Made by a program: the position numbers and the translations under genes
In this document: positions 1 to 9,945 of the stretch, one piece after another
How the letters are laid out: each line of letters opens with the position of its first letter
Position numbering within the stretch: the first letter of the stretch is position 1
Source of the DNA: Reinekea marinisedimentorum
Lineage (GTDB): Bacteria > Pseudomonadota > Gammaproteobacteria > Pseudomonadales > Natronospirillaceae
DNA length: 64,000 nucleotides
Assembly: GCF_004341165.1 (NCBI RefSeq)
Contig: NZ_SLZR01000004.1
Span: 181,936-245,935 of the forward strand
Direction of reading: 5' to 3'
The notes under the pieces: generated by a model
Databases searched by the model: none
The model's input: only the letters and a program-made list of their open reading frames with translations
Told to the model about the DNA's origin: nothing

Positions 1-1610
1 TGCTGGCCAACAAGTCCTTTTTAAAGGCATTAAAGCTCAACCCCGAAACCTATATTGGTGCTGATGAAGACGACTTCATGACTCTAATCCCCGAAGCTAC
101 CCGCAAGATGGTCAAAGAGGCCGATGAAGATGCACTGGCACTGGAAATACCGGTGGTTCTGCCTGAGGTGGAATGGAAGCACGCGGACGGCAGCTATATG
201 GCGCTGGAAGTCCGTAAAATAGCCATTAGCTATCGCGGCCAAAAGGCGATTCTTTCTGTCGCCATGGACGTTACCGAACGCAAGGAACATCAGGCACGGG
301 TGCAGTATCTGGCCTATCACGACTCGCTGACCGGCCTGCCAAACCGCCATCTGTTTCTGGATCGTCTCGATCAGGCGCTGCTGCGCGCCGAGCGCTCCGG
401 CCTGTATGGCGCGCTGATCTTTTTCGACTTGGATAATTTTAAAAACTATAACGACACCCGCGGCCACCTGTTTGGCGATGAAATTCTGGCAAATATCGCC
501 AGCCGGCTGAAAGAGACGGTTCGCAGTCAGGATACCGTCGCCCGGTTGGGTGGCGACGAATTCGTAGTCTGCATGACCGAACTCTCCGAAGATGAGCAAA
601 CCGCAAAAACACTGGGCGGTGAGCTGGCGGAGCGCATTGTCAGCAATCTGAGAAAACCGCTGATGATCGAAAACTTCGAAGTAAACATCAGTGCGAGCCT
701 TGGTATTGCCTACTTTAACAGCTACGGCCTGAATGCTTCAGAACTGCTTCAGCACGCCGACATGGCCATGTACAAGGCTAAGGATTCCGGCCGCAACAAG
801 GTTATTGTCTTTGAAGATAAGATGGCCGACGCCGCAAACCGATTGCGCCAACTGAAGGCAGACTGTAAGCAAGCACTGGCCGAAGAACAGTTCTTTCTGG
901 TATTTCAACCCCAGATCAACTCAGAAACCAAACAGATTATCGGCGCAGAAGCTCTGATCCGCTGGCGTCACCCTGAACGTGGGGTAATATCGCCGGGCGA
1001 GTTTATTCCCCTACTCGAAGAAGCCGGGCTGATGACCAAAGTGGGACAGTGGGTTCTGAAAAAATCCATTGAGACCACTGCAGACTGGCACAACCAGAAC
1101 CTGGTTCACGATGGCTTTAAAATCAGCATTAATGTCAGCCCGCAGCAGTTCAGGCAGTCTGGCTTTGCAGACGAAGTACAAAGCATCATTCATGACTATT
1201 CGCTTGAAGCGCAGCTGATTAATCTGGAAATCACCGAAAGCATGATCATCGATGACATCGCCCATACCGCCAGCTCAATGAACGATCTGCGCAATATCGG
1301 CATTAACTTCTCGATTGATGATTTTGGAACCGGCTATTCAAACCTGAACTACCTGAAGCAGCTGCCGCTGGATGTTATCAAGGTCGATCAATCCTTTATC
1401 CGAGACCTGCTTAACGACCAGAACAGCATCGCCATTGTGCACACCATTCTAACGATGGCTAAACAGCTGAAGCTGACGACCATTGCCGAAGGCGTGGAAA
1501 CCAACGAGCAATTGCTGGAGCTGAAAAAAATGGGATGCCATGTTTACCAAGGCTATCTATACTCCCCGCCGGTCGAAGCCGAACGGTTTCAGCAACTCCT
1601 TACAGATTAA
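1..1610 (+). CDS. PAS-GGDEF-EAL c-di-GMP enzyme, 5' end outside window
   Basis: The reading frame is open from base 3, so the true start lies upstream. The visible part begins in the end of a PAS/PAC sensor domain (the DVTERKEHQ linker), followed by a GGDEF domain and an EAL domain. GGDEF makes cyclic di-GMP and EAL degrades it. The GGDEF motif is intact (RLGGDEFVV, about 540-565). An RSQD inhibitory I-site lies five residues before it, so the cyclase is probably active and product-inhibited. The EAL domain also keeps its key residues: EALIRW, NVSPQQF, LEITES, DDFGTGYSNL, KVDQSF, EGVET and the final YQGYLYSPP. A bifunctional enzyme is therefore plausible. Which activity dominates cannot be read from sequence. 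Confidence 0.93.
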   Translation, partial: LANKSFLKALKLNPETYIGADEDDFMTLIPEATRKMVKEADEDALALEIPVVLPEVEWKHADGSYMALEVRKIAISYRGQKAILSVAMDVTERKEHQARVQYLAYHDSLTGLPNRHLFLDRLDQALLRAERSGLYGALIFFDLDNFKNYNDTRGHLFGDEILANIASRLKETVRSQDTVARLGGDEFVVCMTELSEDEQTAKTLGGELAERIVSNLRKPLMIENFEVNISASLGIAYFNSYGLNASELLQHADMAMYKAKDSGRNKVIVFEDKMADAANRLRQLKADCKQALAEEQFFLVFQPQINSETKQIIGAEALIRWRHPERGVISPGEFIPLLEEAGLMTKVGQWVLKKSIETTADWHNQNLVHDGFKISINVSPQQFRQSGFADEVQSIIHDYSLEAQLINLEITESMIIDDIAHTASSMNDLRNIGINFSIDDFGTGYSNLNYLKQLPLDVIKVDQSFIRDLLNDQNSIAIVHTILTMAKQLKLTTIAEGVETNEQLLELKKMGCHVYQGYLYSPPVEAERFQQLLTD

Positions 1611-1625
1611 AGCCTTATTCCAGTT

Positions 1626-2279
1626 ATGACTTACAGCGTAAAAGAAATGTTTTACAGCCTTCAGGGGGAAGGCCACCACAGCGGTCGCCCGTCTGTTTTC
1701 TGCCGGTTTGCCGGCTGCAACCTGTGGAACGGCAAAGAAGCCAGCCGCGCGACATCCGTATGCACCTTCTGCGATACAGATTTTATCGGCACCGATGGCC
1801 AGAACGGCGGCAAGTTCAAAACAGAAGCGGCACTGGCAGAGGCCATCGAATCATTGTGGCCAGAAAACGCCGGCAACCGGTTCGTGGTTTTTACCGGTGG
1901 CGAACCGGCTCTGCAGTTAACCCCGGCATTGATCCGCGAACTACAGCAAAGAGGGTTTGAATGCGCAGTGGAATCAAACGGTACCCTGCCACTGCCCACC
2001 GAGCTGGACTGGGTCTGCATCAGCCCCAAGGGTTCATCCGAGGTCGTCATTACAGAATGCGATGAGTTAAAGCTGGTTTACCCCCAGCAGAACGCTCTGC
2101 CGGAACGCTTTGCGGCTGTGAAGGCCCGCTACCGCTATCTGAGCCCGTTAAACGACTGGACACAAAGCTCATTGCTGGCCAGCAGCCACGGCAACACGCA
2201 GCAGTGCATCGAATACTGCCTGCAAAACCCGCAATGGCGGCTGACACTGCAGAGCCACAAAATTCTCAACATTGACTAA
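1626..2279 (+). CDS. queE: 7-carboxy-7-deazaguanine synthase (radical SAM)
   Basis: QueE converts 6-carboxy-tetrahydropterin to 7-carboxy-7-deazaguanine, an early step to preQ0 and queuosine in tRNA. The 217-residue protein opens with the family signature VKEMFYSLQGEG. Its cluster ligands are C31, C46 and C49, a CX14CX2C spacing instead of the usual radical-SAM CX3CX2C. This long spacing is known for one QueE subgroup. The FTGGEPALQ segment is the SAM-binding GGE motif. The gene starts 15 bases after the c-di-GMP gene stop and has no strong ribosome-binding site, so it may be translated from the same message. No other queuosine gene is nearby. Confidence 0.93.
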   Translation: MTYSVKEMFYSLQGEGHHSGRPSVFCRFAGCNLWNGKEASRATSVCTFCDTDFIGTDGQNGGKFKTEAALAEAIESLWPENAGNRFVVFTGGEPALQLTPALIRELQQRGFECAVESNGTLPLPTELDWVCISPKGSSEVVITECDELKLVYPQQNALPERFAAVKARYRYLSPLNDWTQSSLLASSHGNTQQCIEYCLQNPQWRLTLQSHKILNID

Positions 2280-2602
2280 TAAACATACAGAGAATTAATT
2301 CCGGCGGTAACAAACATTCACCGCATGAATGCCGCCTATTAGTCTTGTTTGACCGGTATTCACTTAACTTTCAAGCCTTTATTCACTAAACTTTTCCCGC
2401 AATACAGCCTGATCGGGTGCCAGCAACGCTTCATACAGCGCAGCACCTGAACTCTTTGAACAGTGCATTATCCTAAAGAGCTGGCTCGGACTACCCGCTT
2501 TGGGTTTACAACTATTTCCGTAATGGATAGACGCTGCAGAGAAAATAACCGGCGCAAACCATTCACCCCAAAGCTCACACTTACGAGAATGGAGATCAAA
2601 TC
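2280..2602. other. Intergenic region before acnB
   Basis: This 323-base stretch contains no convincing gene. Short open frames on both strands are incidental. The acnB ribosome-binding site (GGAGAT, 2591-2596) lies at its right end. A promoter for acnB must lie here, but no box stands out clearly enough to call. Confidence 0.5.
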
Positions 2603-5191
2603 GTGCTTGAAGCTTATCGTAAACATGAACAAGAGCGCGCCGCACTAGGCATCCCAGCTAAACCTCTGAGCGCTGAACAAGTAACCAGTTTGGTCGATCT
2701 GCTGAAGAACCCTCCTGCCGGCGAAGAAGCATTCATCAAAGACCTTCTGGTCAACCGCGTACCGCCAGGCGTAGACGAAGCCGCCTACGTTAAAGCTGGC
2801 TTTTTATCCGCGGTTGCCAAGGGCGAAGACAGCTCTCCTCTAATCACCAAAGCTGAAGCCGTTGAACTGCTGGGCACCATGCAGGGCGGCTACAACATTG
2901 AAACTCTGGTCGCCCTTCTGGACGATGCTGAACTGGCCGAACTGGCCGGCGAGCAACTGAAGCACACCCTGCTGGTTTTCGATGCCTTCCACGATGTTAA
3001 AGAAAAGGCCGATTCCGGTAACGCCTCGGCTAAAGCGGTCATGCAAAGCTGGGCCGATGCCGAGTGGTATCTGAACAAGCCTGAAGTCCCTGAAAAAATC
3101 ACCCTGACCGTATTCAAGGTGACCGGTGAAACCAACACCGATGACCTGTCTCCGGCGCAAGATGCCTGGTCGCGTCCGGATATTCCGCTGCACGCTCTGG
3201 CCATGTACAAAATGGAGCGCGATGGTCTGACCCCGGATAAAGACGGTGAAATTGGCCCGATCGCACAAATCGAGAAACTGAAAGAACAAGGCTACCCGCT
3301 GGCACTGGTGGGCGATGTCGTTGGTACCGGCTCGTCGCGTAAATCTGCGACCAACTCGGTATTGTGGTACACCGGCCAGGATATTCCGAACGTACCGAAC
3401 AAGCGCTTCGGTGGCTTCTGTCTGGGCGGAAAAATTGCCCCAATCTTCTTCAACACCATGGAAGATGCCGGTGCCCTGCCGATTGAACTGCCGGTAGAAA
3501 AAATGAACATGGGCGATGTTATCGACCTGTTCCCATACGCTGGTAAAGTCGAAAAGAACGGCGAAGTTGTCTCTGAATTCCAGCTGAAAACCAACGTGCT
3601 GCTTGATGAAGTGCGCGCTGGCGGCCGAATTCCACTGATCATTGGCCGTGGCCTGACAGACCGTGCCCGCGAAGCCATGGGCCTGGAACCTTCAACTGTC
3701 TTTAACCGTCCGGGTGATGTTGAAGATACCGGCAAAGGTTACACACTGGCGCAGAAGATGGTTGGTAAAGCCTGCGGTGTTGACGGCGTTCGTCCAAACC
3801 AATACTGCGAACCTAAGATGACCACCGTCGGCTCTCAGGACACCACTGGCCCAATGACCCGTGACGAACTGAAAGACCTGGCCTGCCTCGGCTTCTCTGC
3901 CGACCTGGTGATGCAATCATTCTGTCACACTGCGGCCTACCCGAAACCAGTGGATATCGACACCCAGCACACCCTGCCCGACTTCATCATGAACCGTGGC
4001 GGTGTTTCCCTGCGTCCGGGTGACGGCATTATTCACAGCTGGTTAAACCGTATGTTGCTGCCTGATACCGTCGGTACAGGTGGTGACTCTCACACCCGCT
4101 TCCCAATGGGTATTTCCTTCCCGGCCGGTTCCGGCCTGGTCGCCTTTGCGGCCGCCACCGGTGTTATGCCGCTGGATATGCCAGAGTCGATTCTGGTGCG
4201 CTTTAAAGGCGAAATGCAGCCGGGTATCACCCTGCGTGATCTGGTTCATGCCATTCCTTATTACGGCATCAAAGAAGGTTTATTGACCGTTGAAAAAGCC
4301 GGTAAGAAGAATGAGTTCTCTGGCCGCGTCCTGGAAATTGAAGGTCTCGACCACCTCACGGTAGAGCAGGCATTTGAACTGTCTGATGCTTCTGCAGAGC
4401 GCTCTGCAGCTGGCTGTACCATTGCGCTGTCGGAAGAGTCTGTTGCCGAATACCTGCGTTCCAACATTGTGATGCTGCGCTGGATGATCGCCAACGGCTA
4501 CGGCGACGAACGCACTCTGGAGCGTCGCGCCAAAGCCATGGAAGAGTGGCTGGCCAACCCAAGCCTGATGAAAGCCGACGCCGATGCTGAATACAAGCAC
4601 ATCCTCGAAATCGATCTGGCCGACATTAAAGAGCCTATCCTGTGTGCACCGAACGATCCGGACGATGCCCGCCTGCTGTCTGAAGTGGCTGGCGACAAGA
4701 TTGACGAAGTCTTTGTTGGCTCCTGTATGACCAACATCGGTCACTTCCGTGCCGCCGGTAAACTGCTGGAAAACCACAAGGGCTCTATCTCAACCCGCAT
4801 GTGGATTGCACCGCCAACCAAGATGGATGCCCACCAGCTGATGGAAGAAGGCTACTACAACATCTACGGTCGTGCCGGTGCACGTACCGAGATGCCGGGC
4901 TGTTCACTGTGTATGGGTAACCAGGCACGGGTGGCGGATAAATCGACCGTGGTTTCTACCTCGACCCGTAACTTCCCGAACCGTCTGGGTGCCGGTGCCA
5001 ACGTCTACCTGGCCTCTGCAGAGCTGGCCTCGGTTGCTGCGGTTATGGGCAAACTGCCAACGCCGGAAGAATACCTGGAATATGCCAACAGCCTGAACAG
5101 CATGTCCGCTGAAATCTACCGCTACATGAACTTTGATCAGATGGAAGAGTTCACCGACGCGGCAAGCTCGATCATTGCTTCGGTCAAGTAA
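2603..5191 (+). CDS. acnB: Aconitate hydratase B
   Basis: AcnB is the main TCA-cycle aconitase, isomerising citrate to isocitrate through cis-aconitate, and many versions also act on 2-methylisocitrate. The 862 residues match the usual length (865 in E. coli). Order is N-terminal HEAT-like domain ([15 protein letters not shown]), swivel domain ([17 protein letters not shown], residues about 230-250) and catalytic domains. The [4Fe-4S] ligands are C708, C767 and C770 in GSCMTN and PGCSLCMGN. The start is GTG at 2603, chosen because GGAGAT lies 6 bases upstream and [13 protein letters not shown] matches the conserved N-terminus. The gene stands alone and is followed by an intrinsic terminator. 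Confidence 0.98.
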   Translation: MLEAYRKHEQERAALGIPAKPLSAEQVTSLVDLLKNPPAGEEAFIKDLLVNRVPPGVDEAAYVKAGFLSAVAKGEDSSPLITKAEAVELLGTMQGGYNIETLVALLDDAELAELAGEQLKHTLLVFDAFHDVKEKADSGNASAKAVMQSWADAEWYLNKPEVPEKITLTVFKVTGETNTDDLSPAQDAWSRPDIPLHALAMYKMERDGLTPDKDGEIGPIAQIEKLKEQGYPLALVGDVVGTGSSRKSATNSVLWYTGQDIPNVPNKRFGGFCLGGKIAPIFFNTMEDAGALPIELPVEKMNMGDVIDLFPYAGKVEKNGEVVSEFQLKTNVLLDEVRAGGRIPLIIGRGLTDRAREAMGLEPSTVFNRPGDVEDTGKGYTLAQKMVGKACGVDGVRPNQYCEPKMTTVGSQDTTGPMTRDELKDLACLGFSADLVMQSFCHTAAYPKPVDIDTQHTLPDFIMNRGGVSLRPGDGIIHSWLNRMLLPDTVGTGGDSHTRFPMGISFPAGSGLVAFAAATGVMPLDMPESILVRFKGEMQPGITLRDLVHAIPYYGIKEGLLTVEKAGKKNEFSGRVLEIEGLDHLTVEQAFELSDASAERSAAGCTIALSEESVAEYLRSNIVMLRWMIANGYGDERTLERRAKAMEEWLANPSLMKADADAEYKHILEIDLADIKEPILCAPNDPDDARLLSEVAGDKIDEVFVGSCMTNIGHFRAAGKLLENHKGSISTRMWIAPPTKMDAHQLMEEGYYNIYGRAGARTEMPGCSLCMGNQARVADKSTVVSTSTRNFPNRLGAGANVYLASAELASVAAVMGKLPTPEEYLEYANSLNSMSAEIYRYMNFDQMEEFTDAASSIIASVK

Positions 5192-5207
5192 ATAAGACTG
5201 ACAACAC

Positions 5208-5230
5208 AAGCCCGGTTCGCCGGGCTTTTT
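5208..5230 (+). terminator. Intrinsic terminator after acnB
   Basis: A 7-bp stem AGCCCGG/CCGGGCT with a TTCG tetraloop is followed by a run of five T, 17 bases after the acnB stop. Confidence 0.9.
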
Positions 5231-5293
5231 AGCATCCTCAGGATGCACGTCAAATTACCGCCTGTTTAAAAAACTCATACAAATCACCAGTCT

Positions 5294-5315
5294 TTTGGCC
5301 AAATATTTGGCCAAA
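5294..5315. promoter_or_regulatory. 22-bp perfect palindrome upstream of the chemoreceptor gene
   Basis: The sequence is a perfect inverted repeat with no spacer, built on TTTGGCCAAAT and its complement. It lies 45 bases upstream of a candidate sigma-70 promoter. It has no T-tract and so is not a terminator. A dimeric regulator site is the simplest reading, but no regulator is identified. Confidence 0.5.
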
Positions 5316-5360
5316 CTCAACGGTCCTTATCGTACTTTCTGACCATTCAAACGAATTTTA

Positions 5361-5388
5361 TTGCTTGTTGAAAATTCGCCCTTATAGT
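5361..5388 (+). promoter_or_regulatory. Candidate sigma-70 promoter for the MCP gene
   Basis: TTGCTT (5361-5366) and TATAGT (5383-5388) are separated by 16 bases and lie about 60 bases before the chemoreceptor start. No sigma-28 box is seen here, unlike at fliC and fliD. Confidence 0.5.
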
Positions 5389-5447
5389 GCGCCACCCCCT
5401 ATTCAATTCACCGGTTTTCAGACTTTATTGTCGTCAGAGGTTTAAGG

Positions 5448-7361
5448 ATGAAAGCATTAGCATCACTTTCCATTAAGTCGCGACTGATCATTTCCATGGT
5501 CCTTGCGGTTATCTTATCCACCAGCATTGTTACCGCCGTTGGTTTGCATAAAACCAAAGCGCTGCTGGTCACCCGTGTGGAATCATCAGATTTACCCAAT
5601 CTGGTTTTACGCATCCGCAACGCTGTTAACAGCGAGATTTTAGAAATGAAATCCTATACCCGTGCGATAGCAACCAACCCGTTCATTATTGAATGGTCAA
5701 AGGCTGGGGCAGACAGCGCCGGTGAAGCCCGGCTGACGGAGTACCTGGGCAGCATCAAGCGGCTTGGGCACCTGAGCAATGCCTCGTTCGTGGACCGTGA
5801 AACCAACAATTACTGGAATCAGGATGGTTTTCTGCGTCAGCTGAAAAACGACAACCTGGACAGCTGGTTCTTTGCCTTCAAAAACAGTGGCAACGCAGAG
5901 TCTGCCAGTACCTACACCTACCCCAACGGCGATGTCGATATCTTTGTGAATTACCAGCAATTGAACGGTCGTGGTGCCTCCGGCGTATCGAAATCGTTCA
6001 ATGAAATGGTCAGGTACCTGAACGGCTTCGAGGTAGAAGAAACCGGTACCGTTTATCTGGTCGATGCCAACGGCCTGGTTAAGGTACACAAAAACAAAAG
6101 CATTACCGATTCAAAGCGTCTGCACGACCTCTATTCCGATATAAACTACGCCAGCCTGCTGAACAGAAAAGACTTCAGCTTTGAGCATACCGATGATCTG
6201 GTGATTGCCTCCAGTTACGTATCCGGGCTGGATTGGTACGTCATCGCCGAGGTGCCCAAGGCCGAGCTGTACGCCGGTTTAGACAATACCCGCAACTATA
6301 TGCTGCTGATGCTGGCCGGCTGTGTACTGCTGTTTACGCTGGTCAGCTACGTCATTGCGAAAAGCGTTGTCCGACCGATCGATAAAATGGCCCAGGCCTT
6401 TGAACAGCTTGGTGCCGGCAGCGGTAATCTGAACAGCAGCATCAGCGAACAGGAAGCAGAGGAAATCTCCCGCCTGGCTGCCGGCTTCAACAGTTTCGTC
6501 AGCAAGATACGCTCGGTGGTTGTCGATGTTTCTGAAACGTCGGCGCAGGTTAAAAAAGCCTCGGAGATGACCTTTTCCGACGCCCAAAAACTGAAGGCTA
6601 TTGTTGAACAGCAGCGTGACGAGAGCCATCAGGTGTCTGTCGCCATGAATGAAATGGGCAGTACCATTGCCGAGATCGCCCAGAGCGCTAACGTCGCCGC
6701 ACAGGCTTCGAGCGACGCCAATGAAGTGGCCCACAGAGCGCGTGATACCGTTACTCAATCGAGCGGTACCATCGAGCAAATGGCCGGCAATATGGATAAG
6801 GTTTCTGACAGCATTGAAAGCCTGGCCGGTAAAAGCGACTCAATCAGTGCGGTACTGGAGGTTATTCGCGGTATTTCTGAGCAGACCAATCTGCTGGCAC
6901 TGAACGCCGCCATTGAAGCAGCGCGCGCCGGTGAACAGGGTCGCGGGTTTGCCGTGGTAGCCGACGAGGTGCGTAACCTGGCCAAGCGCACCGGCGAATC
7001 CACCGAAGAGATTCACGAGATGATCTCTGAATTGCAACAGGGTGCGAAAGCAGCGGTAGAGGCCGTACACGACAGCCGCACTCATGTGCAGATGAGTGTT
7101 GAAGCATCCGATAAAACCAGCCAGGCGCTGGAGGATATCGTTGCCAATGTTCAAAACATTTCTGATCTGAACATGCAGATTGCAACAGCAACCGAAGAGC
7201 AAGCCGCTGTGGTGAACGAAATCAATTCACATATTGTCAGGATCAGCGATACCACCGAAGAGAGTGCAGATGCCTCGGCCAGCATTGAAACATCCAGCGA
7301 TGACCTGAACTGCATGTCGGAAAGCCTGGAAAAACTGGTTGGCCGCTTCGAGCTTTCCTGA
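5448..7361 (+). CDS. Methyl-accepting chemotaxis protein with periplasmic Cache-type sensor
   Basis: This is a 637-residue transmembrane chemoreceptor that would signal to CheA/CheW. A first membrane segment at about residues 12-32 is followed by a periplasmic domain of about 245 residues resembling a double Cache fold, with [13 protein letters not shown] and [18 protein letters not shown] motifs. A second membrane segment (about 281-303), HAMP (about 304-357) and a long coiled-coil signalling domain follow. The hairpin tip [19 protein letters not shown] is intact. There is no CheR/CheB-docking pentapeptide; the protein ends VGRFELS. The start ATG at 5448 is preceded by TTTAAGG. The ligand is unknown. 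Confidence 0.95.
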   Translation: MKALASLSIKSRLIISMVLAVILSTSIVTAVGLHKTKALLVTRVESSDLPNLVLRIRNAVNSEILEMKSYTRAIATNPFIIEWSKAGADSAGEARLTEYLGSIKRLGHLSNASFVDRETNNYWNQDGFLRQLKNDNLDSWFFAFKNSGNAESASTYTYPNGDVDIFVNYQQLNGRGASGVSKSFNEMVRYLNGFEVEETGTVYLVDANGLVKVHKNKSITDSKRLHDLYSDINYASLLNRKDFSFEHTDDLVIASSYVSGLDWYVIAEVPKAELYAGLDNTRNYMLLMLAGCVLLFTLVSYVIAKSVVRPIDKMAQAFEQLGAGSGNLNSSISEQEAEEISRLAAGFNSFVSKIRSVVVDVSETSAQVKKASEMTFSDAQKLKAIVEQQRDESHQVSVAMNEMGSTIAEIAQSANVAAQASSDANEVAHRARDTVTQSSGTIEQMAGNMDKVSDSIESLAGKSDSISAVLEVIRGISEQTNLLALNAAIEAARAGEQGRGFAVVADEVRNLAKRTGESTEEIHEMISELQQGAKAAVEAVHDSRTHVQMSVEASDKTSQALEDIVANVQNISDLNMQIATATEEQAAVVNEINSHIVRISDTTEESADASASIETSSDDLNCMSESLEKLVGRFELS

Positions 7362-7381
7362 CCGGGAAAACAGCCAATCTT

Positions 7382-7406
7382 AAGCCCGTAAGTTACGGGC
7401 TTTTTT
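7382..7406. terminator. Bidirectional terminator between MCP and cmoM
   Basis: A 10-bp inverted repeat AAGCCCGTAA/TTACGGGCTT with T runs on the right and A on the left serves two convergent genes. The stop codon of cmoM (7393-7395, minus strand) lies inside the stem. Confidence 0.85.
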
Positions 7407-8157
7407 GTGCAATCAATAAAACGTAGCGGCCAATATCGCAGTAAGGCCGCTGCTCGCACAGCTGCAGCTCTGCATTGAACAGCTCTTGTTCTTCATACCA
7501 GTCGATGACGGTTTTTTCCGCCAGGTCTGAAAAGGTGCGAATACCGGCCTGACACAACAGCCTGAAACCTGCCTTTTCCAATTGGGCAATTACCTCCAGG
7601 GGGTCGAGCGGCGAAATCGGCGTTAAACCCTTGCGATCACCGGCGATGTTCCCGCTCATGGCGCGCTGCAGAGTACCCCGCATCAGGTGGCGCAGCATCA
7701 GCATATTGCGGTTGTAAACCATCAAGCCAAGATAGCCGCCAGGCTTCACCGCGCTGCACAGGCTTTGCAGTGCGCTATAAGGCTGCTCCAGCCATTCAAG
7801 CACGGCATGGGCATTGACGATGTCATACTCACCTAGGGCATCCAGATCGGTAATGGATAGGCACAGGGTTGTTAATGCCCCGGCTTCTATCGCAGCTGAA
7901 AAGTTCTGCCGAACGCTTTCAACCATTTCAGTGGATACATCAAAATAATCGACCGCACTGCCTTCGGATAGAAACCAGTGACTCATTTGCCCCAACCCGC
8001 CTGCGGCGTCGAGCACCCTGAGCCCGGAAAGCCCGCTAACCGGTAAATATTTTTTATAGAGCGCATCGATCAGCTGCATGCGCAACCGGCCTTTTCGGCT
8101 CTGATAGATCTGTTGTGAGAACCGGTCGAACAGACCGTCGAAATTTACACCAGCCAA
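7393..8157 (-). CDS. cmoM: tRNA 5-carboxymethoxyuridine methyltransferase
   Basis: CmoM methylates 5-carboxymethoxyuridine at the wobble base of tRNA to its methyl ester. The 254-residue protein is a class I SAM methyltransferase: motif I VLDAAGGLGQMSHW (residues about 47-60), then HAVLEWLEQP and KPGGYLGLMVYN. NFDGLFDRFSQQIYQSRKGRLR at the N-terminus and the HAVLEW segment align with E. coli CmoM (formerly SmtA). The start codon is TTG at 8157, with AGGTA upstream. It is favoured because the conserved N-terminus begins at once and the next Met is well inside the domain. Confidence 0.88.
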   Translation of the reverse strand: MAGVNFDGLFDRFSQQIYQSRKGRLRMQLIDALYKKYLPVSGLSGLRVLDAAGGLGQMSHWFLSEGSAVDYFDVSTEMVESVRQNFSAAIEAGALTTLCLSITDLDALGEYDIVNAHAVLEWLEQPYSALQSLCSAVKPGGYLGLMVYNRNMLMLRHLMRGTLQRAMSGNIAGDRKGLTPISPLDPLEVIAQLEKAGFRLLCQAGIRTFSDLAEKTVIDWYEEQELFNAELQLCEQRPYCDIGRYVLLIAQKSP

Positions 8158-8214
8158 TGTTGTTACCTGCCAATTAAACCGGCGCTATTGTATGCAAAAA
8201 CTGCAAGAAAAGAT

Positions 8215-8314
8215 TTAAGGGCACCTCTAATAACTCTGATATGTCTCTGCGGAGTCTAAAAAGCTCAGCGGCAAGGCGACGATGAAAAATCATAGTTATT
8301 AGAGGTGCCCTTAA
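8215..8314. repeat. 100-bp palindromic MITE-like element
   Basis: Two perfect 21-base inverted arms (8215-8235 and 8294-8314, containing GGGCACCTCTAATAACT) enclose 58 bases with no reading frame. It fills the gap between two minus-strand genes. Size and long perfect arms fit a small non-autonomous insertion or a palindromic intergenic repeat. No transposase is present. A second element of the same design lies at 41505-41609. Confidence 0.75.
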
Positions 8315-8350
8315 GGCAGGCTCAGTGGCCTGCCTGGTGCGGGTAGCGGT

Positions 8351-9673
8351 TTATTCCGGGTACAGCTTCACAACCGCAATCTCACTGCGTTCCAGCGGCA
8401 AATCGGTAAAGCCGGTGCTGAATCGGGTACGCACAATCACCCGCGCAGAATTAACCGAAATCATTTCACCGGTGAAGGTATAACCGTCTTTGCGCTGAAT
8501 CTGTACCGTGCGGTACTGGTGATTTGCCAAAGACGAAAGCGGCACCTCAATGAGCATGCGGGTTGGCGCACTTCGGGCAGCCGCTGCCGCCTGCTCTGCT
8601 TCCTCTTCGGCATTAGCGATACGGAACTCACGACGTATGTTGCTTAAATCGAGCTCCGCTAATTTGTCGTTATCCCATTCGAATTTGCCGATAGCCAGTG
8701 GCTCATCATTGATCGAGATTTTAAGGTCTACCAGGTCGATCAGCTCGCTGGCGCCATAAAACTGCAGGTCGCTCATGCTGAAACCAGACAATGGACGCAG
8801 ATCTACCTCTATGTAGGATCGATCCGCCAACAGTTGACGGTATGCCCCCAGCAGATCGAAATCGGTAGACAAGTCAATATCACCAATCACAGCGTTGATC
8901 ATCTTAAGGTGGTGCTCTAACCACTCAGACTTTTCCATTCCGGATTCAACGGAACAAAAAGACTGATACTTGCTGTTATAGCCAAGGTCGGTATAGGCCA
9001 TGGAGATGTTCGTGGTGGAAATGGTGGAAGGATCGAGGCCAAACAGCGCGTTACGGTAGTTTTCCATCACCGGGTACAGGCCGATAATCGTCTGATCCAT
9101 CTCCATGCGGCCCATGCCATCCATATACAGATCGACCGAGCTGATCAGCTCATCGCTGCTATCGTTGTAATCGTAGCCTACCGATAAATCCATGGTCAGA
9201 TTGTTGATGCCCATATCGTAGTAATTCACCGGGCTTAAGGCGATATGACGGCCACAACCCAGTGTACTTAGTTCAGCCAGCAGGTTTTGTGATGACCCCT
9301 GCTGTGAAAACGCGGCCAGTGCCTCGCGTTGCAAATCGATACTGAAGGTATCGATATCGACCTGCATGGATTTAGGCAAGCGGCCTTCCTGCAACGATTT
9401 TTCTATACTCAGGGTTTCCCAGAAGTTACTGGTGGCAAAGGAAATACTGTTGACATCAATGGTCACGCCGGCCAGAGGTATTTCGACAATGATGTCGTGA
9501 ACCGTCATTCTGCCGTTAAAGTCGAAACTGAAATCATCGTAAGTGCCTTCAACTAAAGGCATATTCTGAAAAAAATCATCCAGCGTTTTTCTTACCTTCC
9601 ATTGCATGCCGATATAGCTGGCAGCGGTCGCAATGACCAATCCAATTAAAATAATGACCAGAAGTTTTTTCAT
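8351..9673 (-). CDS. Membrane-anchored protein of unknown function
   Basis: I do not recognise this 440-residue protein. It starts with a single hydrophobic anchor (LLVIILIGLVIATAASYIGM, residues 4-23), followed by a mainly beta-rich region with repeated VDIDTFSIDL and LTMDLSVGYDYND type strands. This pattern recalls AsmA-like or DUF945-like periplasmic proteins. An alanine/glutamate-rich helix (NAEEEAEQAAAAARSAP, about 350-366) precedes a small C-terminal beta domain (YRTVQIQRKDGYTFTGEMIS) that looks like an SH3 or Sm-like fold. A periplasmic location with an N-terminal anchor is inferred. It is transcribed towards cmoM, with the palindromic repeat between them. Confidence 0.8.
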   Translation of the reverse strand: MKKLLVIILIGLVIATAASYIGMQWKVRKTLDDFFQNMPLVEGTYDDFSFDFNGRMTVHDIIVEIPLAGVTIDVNSISFATSNFWETLSIEKSLQEGRLPKSMQVDIDTFSIDLQREALAAFSQQGSSQNLLAELSTLGCGRHIALSPVNYYDMGINNLTMDLSVGYDYNDSSDELISSVDLYMDGMGRMEMDQTIIGLYPVMENYRNALFGLDPSTISTTNISMAYTDLGYNSKYQSFCSVESGMEKSEWLEHHLKMINAVIGDIDLSTDFDLLGAYRQLLADRSYIEVDLRPLSGFSMSDLQFYGASELIDLVDLKISINDEPLAIGKFEWDNDKLAELDLSNIRREFRIANAEEEAEQAAAAARSAPTRMLIEVPLSSLANHQYRTVQIQRKDGYTFTGEMISVNSARVIVRTRFSTGFTDLPLERSEIAVVKLYPE

Positions 9674-9871
9674 AGTGCCCTCTTGAATATGCCGGTTTCC
9701 ATCCGCCAGCCCGGCAGGAAATTAGATAAGCGTTAATTAACCATAAGGTAATGATACAACAAATCTCAACGATGACATGCCCCCTGGGCCTGTTCGATAC
9801 GGCCGCAGCTGTCATGAAGCCGAATGCATTGAGTAAGCATTGAATAAGACCAGTGAACGAAAAAGCAGCCA

Positions 9872-9885
9872 TTGACCCATATCAA
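9872..9885 (+). promoter_or_regulatory. FNR/Anr-type operator upstream of nifJ
   Basis: TTGACCCATATCAA matches the FNR consensus TTGAT-N4-ATCAA with one mismatch. Its centre is 67 bases before the nifJ start. A class II position (-41.5) would put the transcript start near 9920 and the -10 near 9908-9915 (ACAACTAAT), which is plausible. Anaerobic activation of nifJ follows if an FNR homologue binds. Confidence 0.7.
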
Positions 9886-9945
9886 GCCAATTTTACCAAT
9901 AGCGACTACAACTAATATTCATATTATGCGTTAAAGGTGGCCGGT

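Noticed and set aside
9576..9872. Minus-strand frame of 98 residues before nifJ
   Set aside because: It overlaps the start of the anchored-protein gene and the promoter region of nifJ and shows no protein-like pattern.
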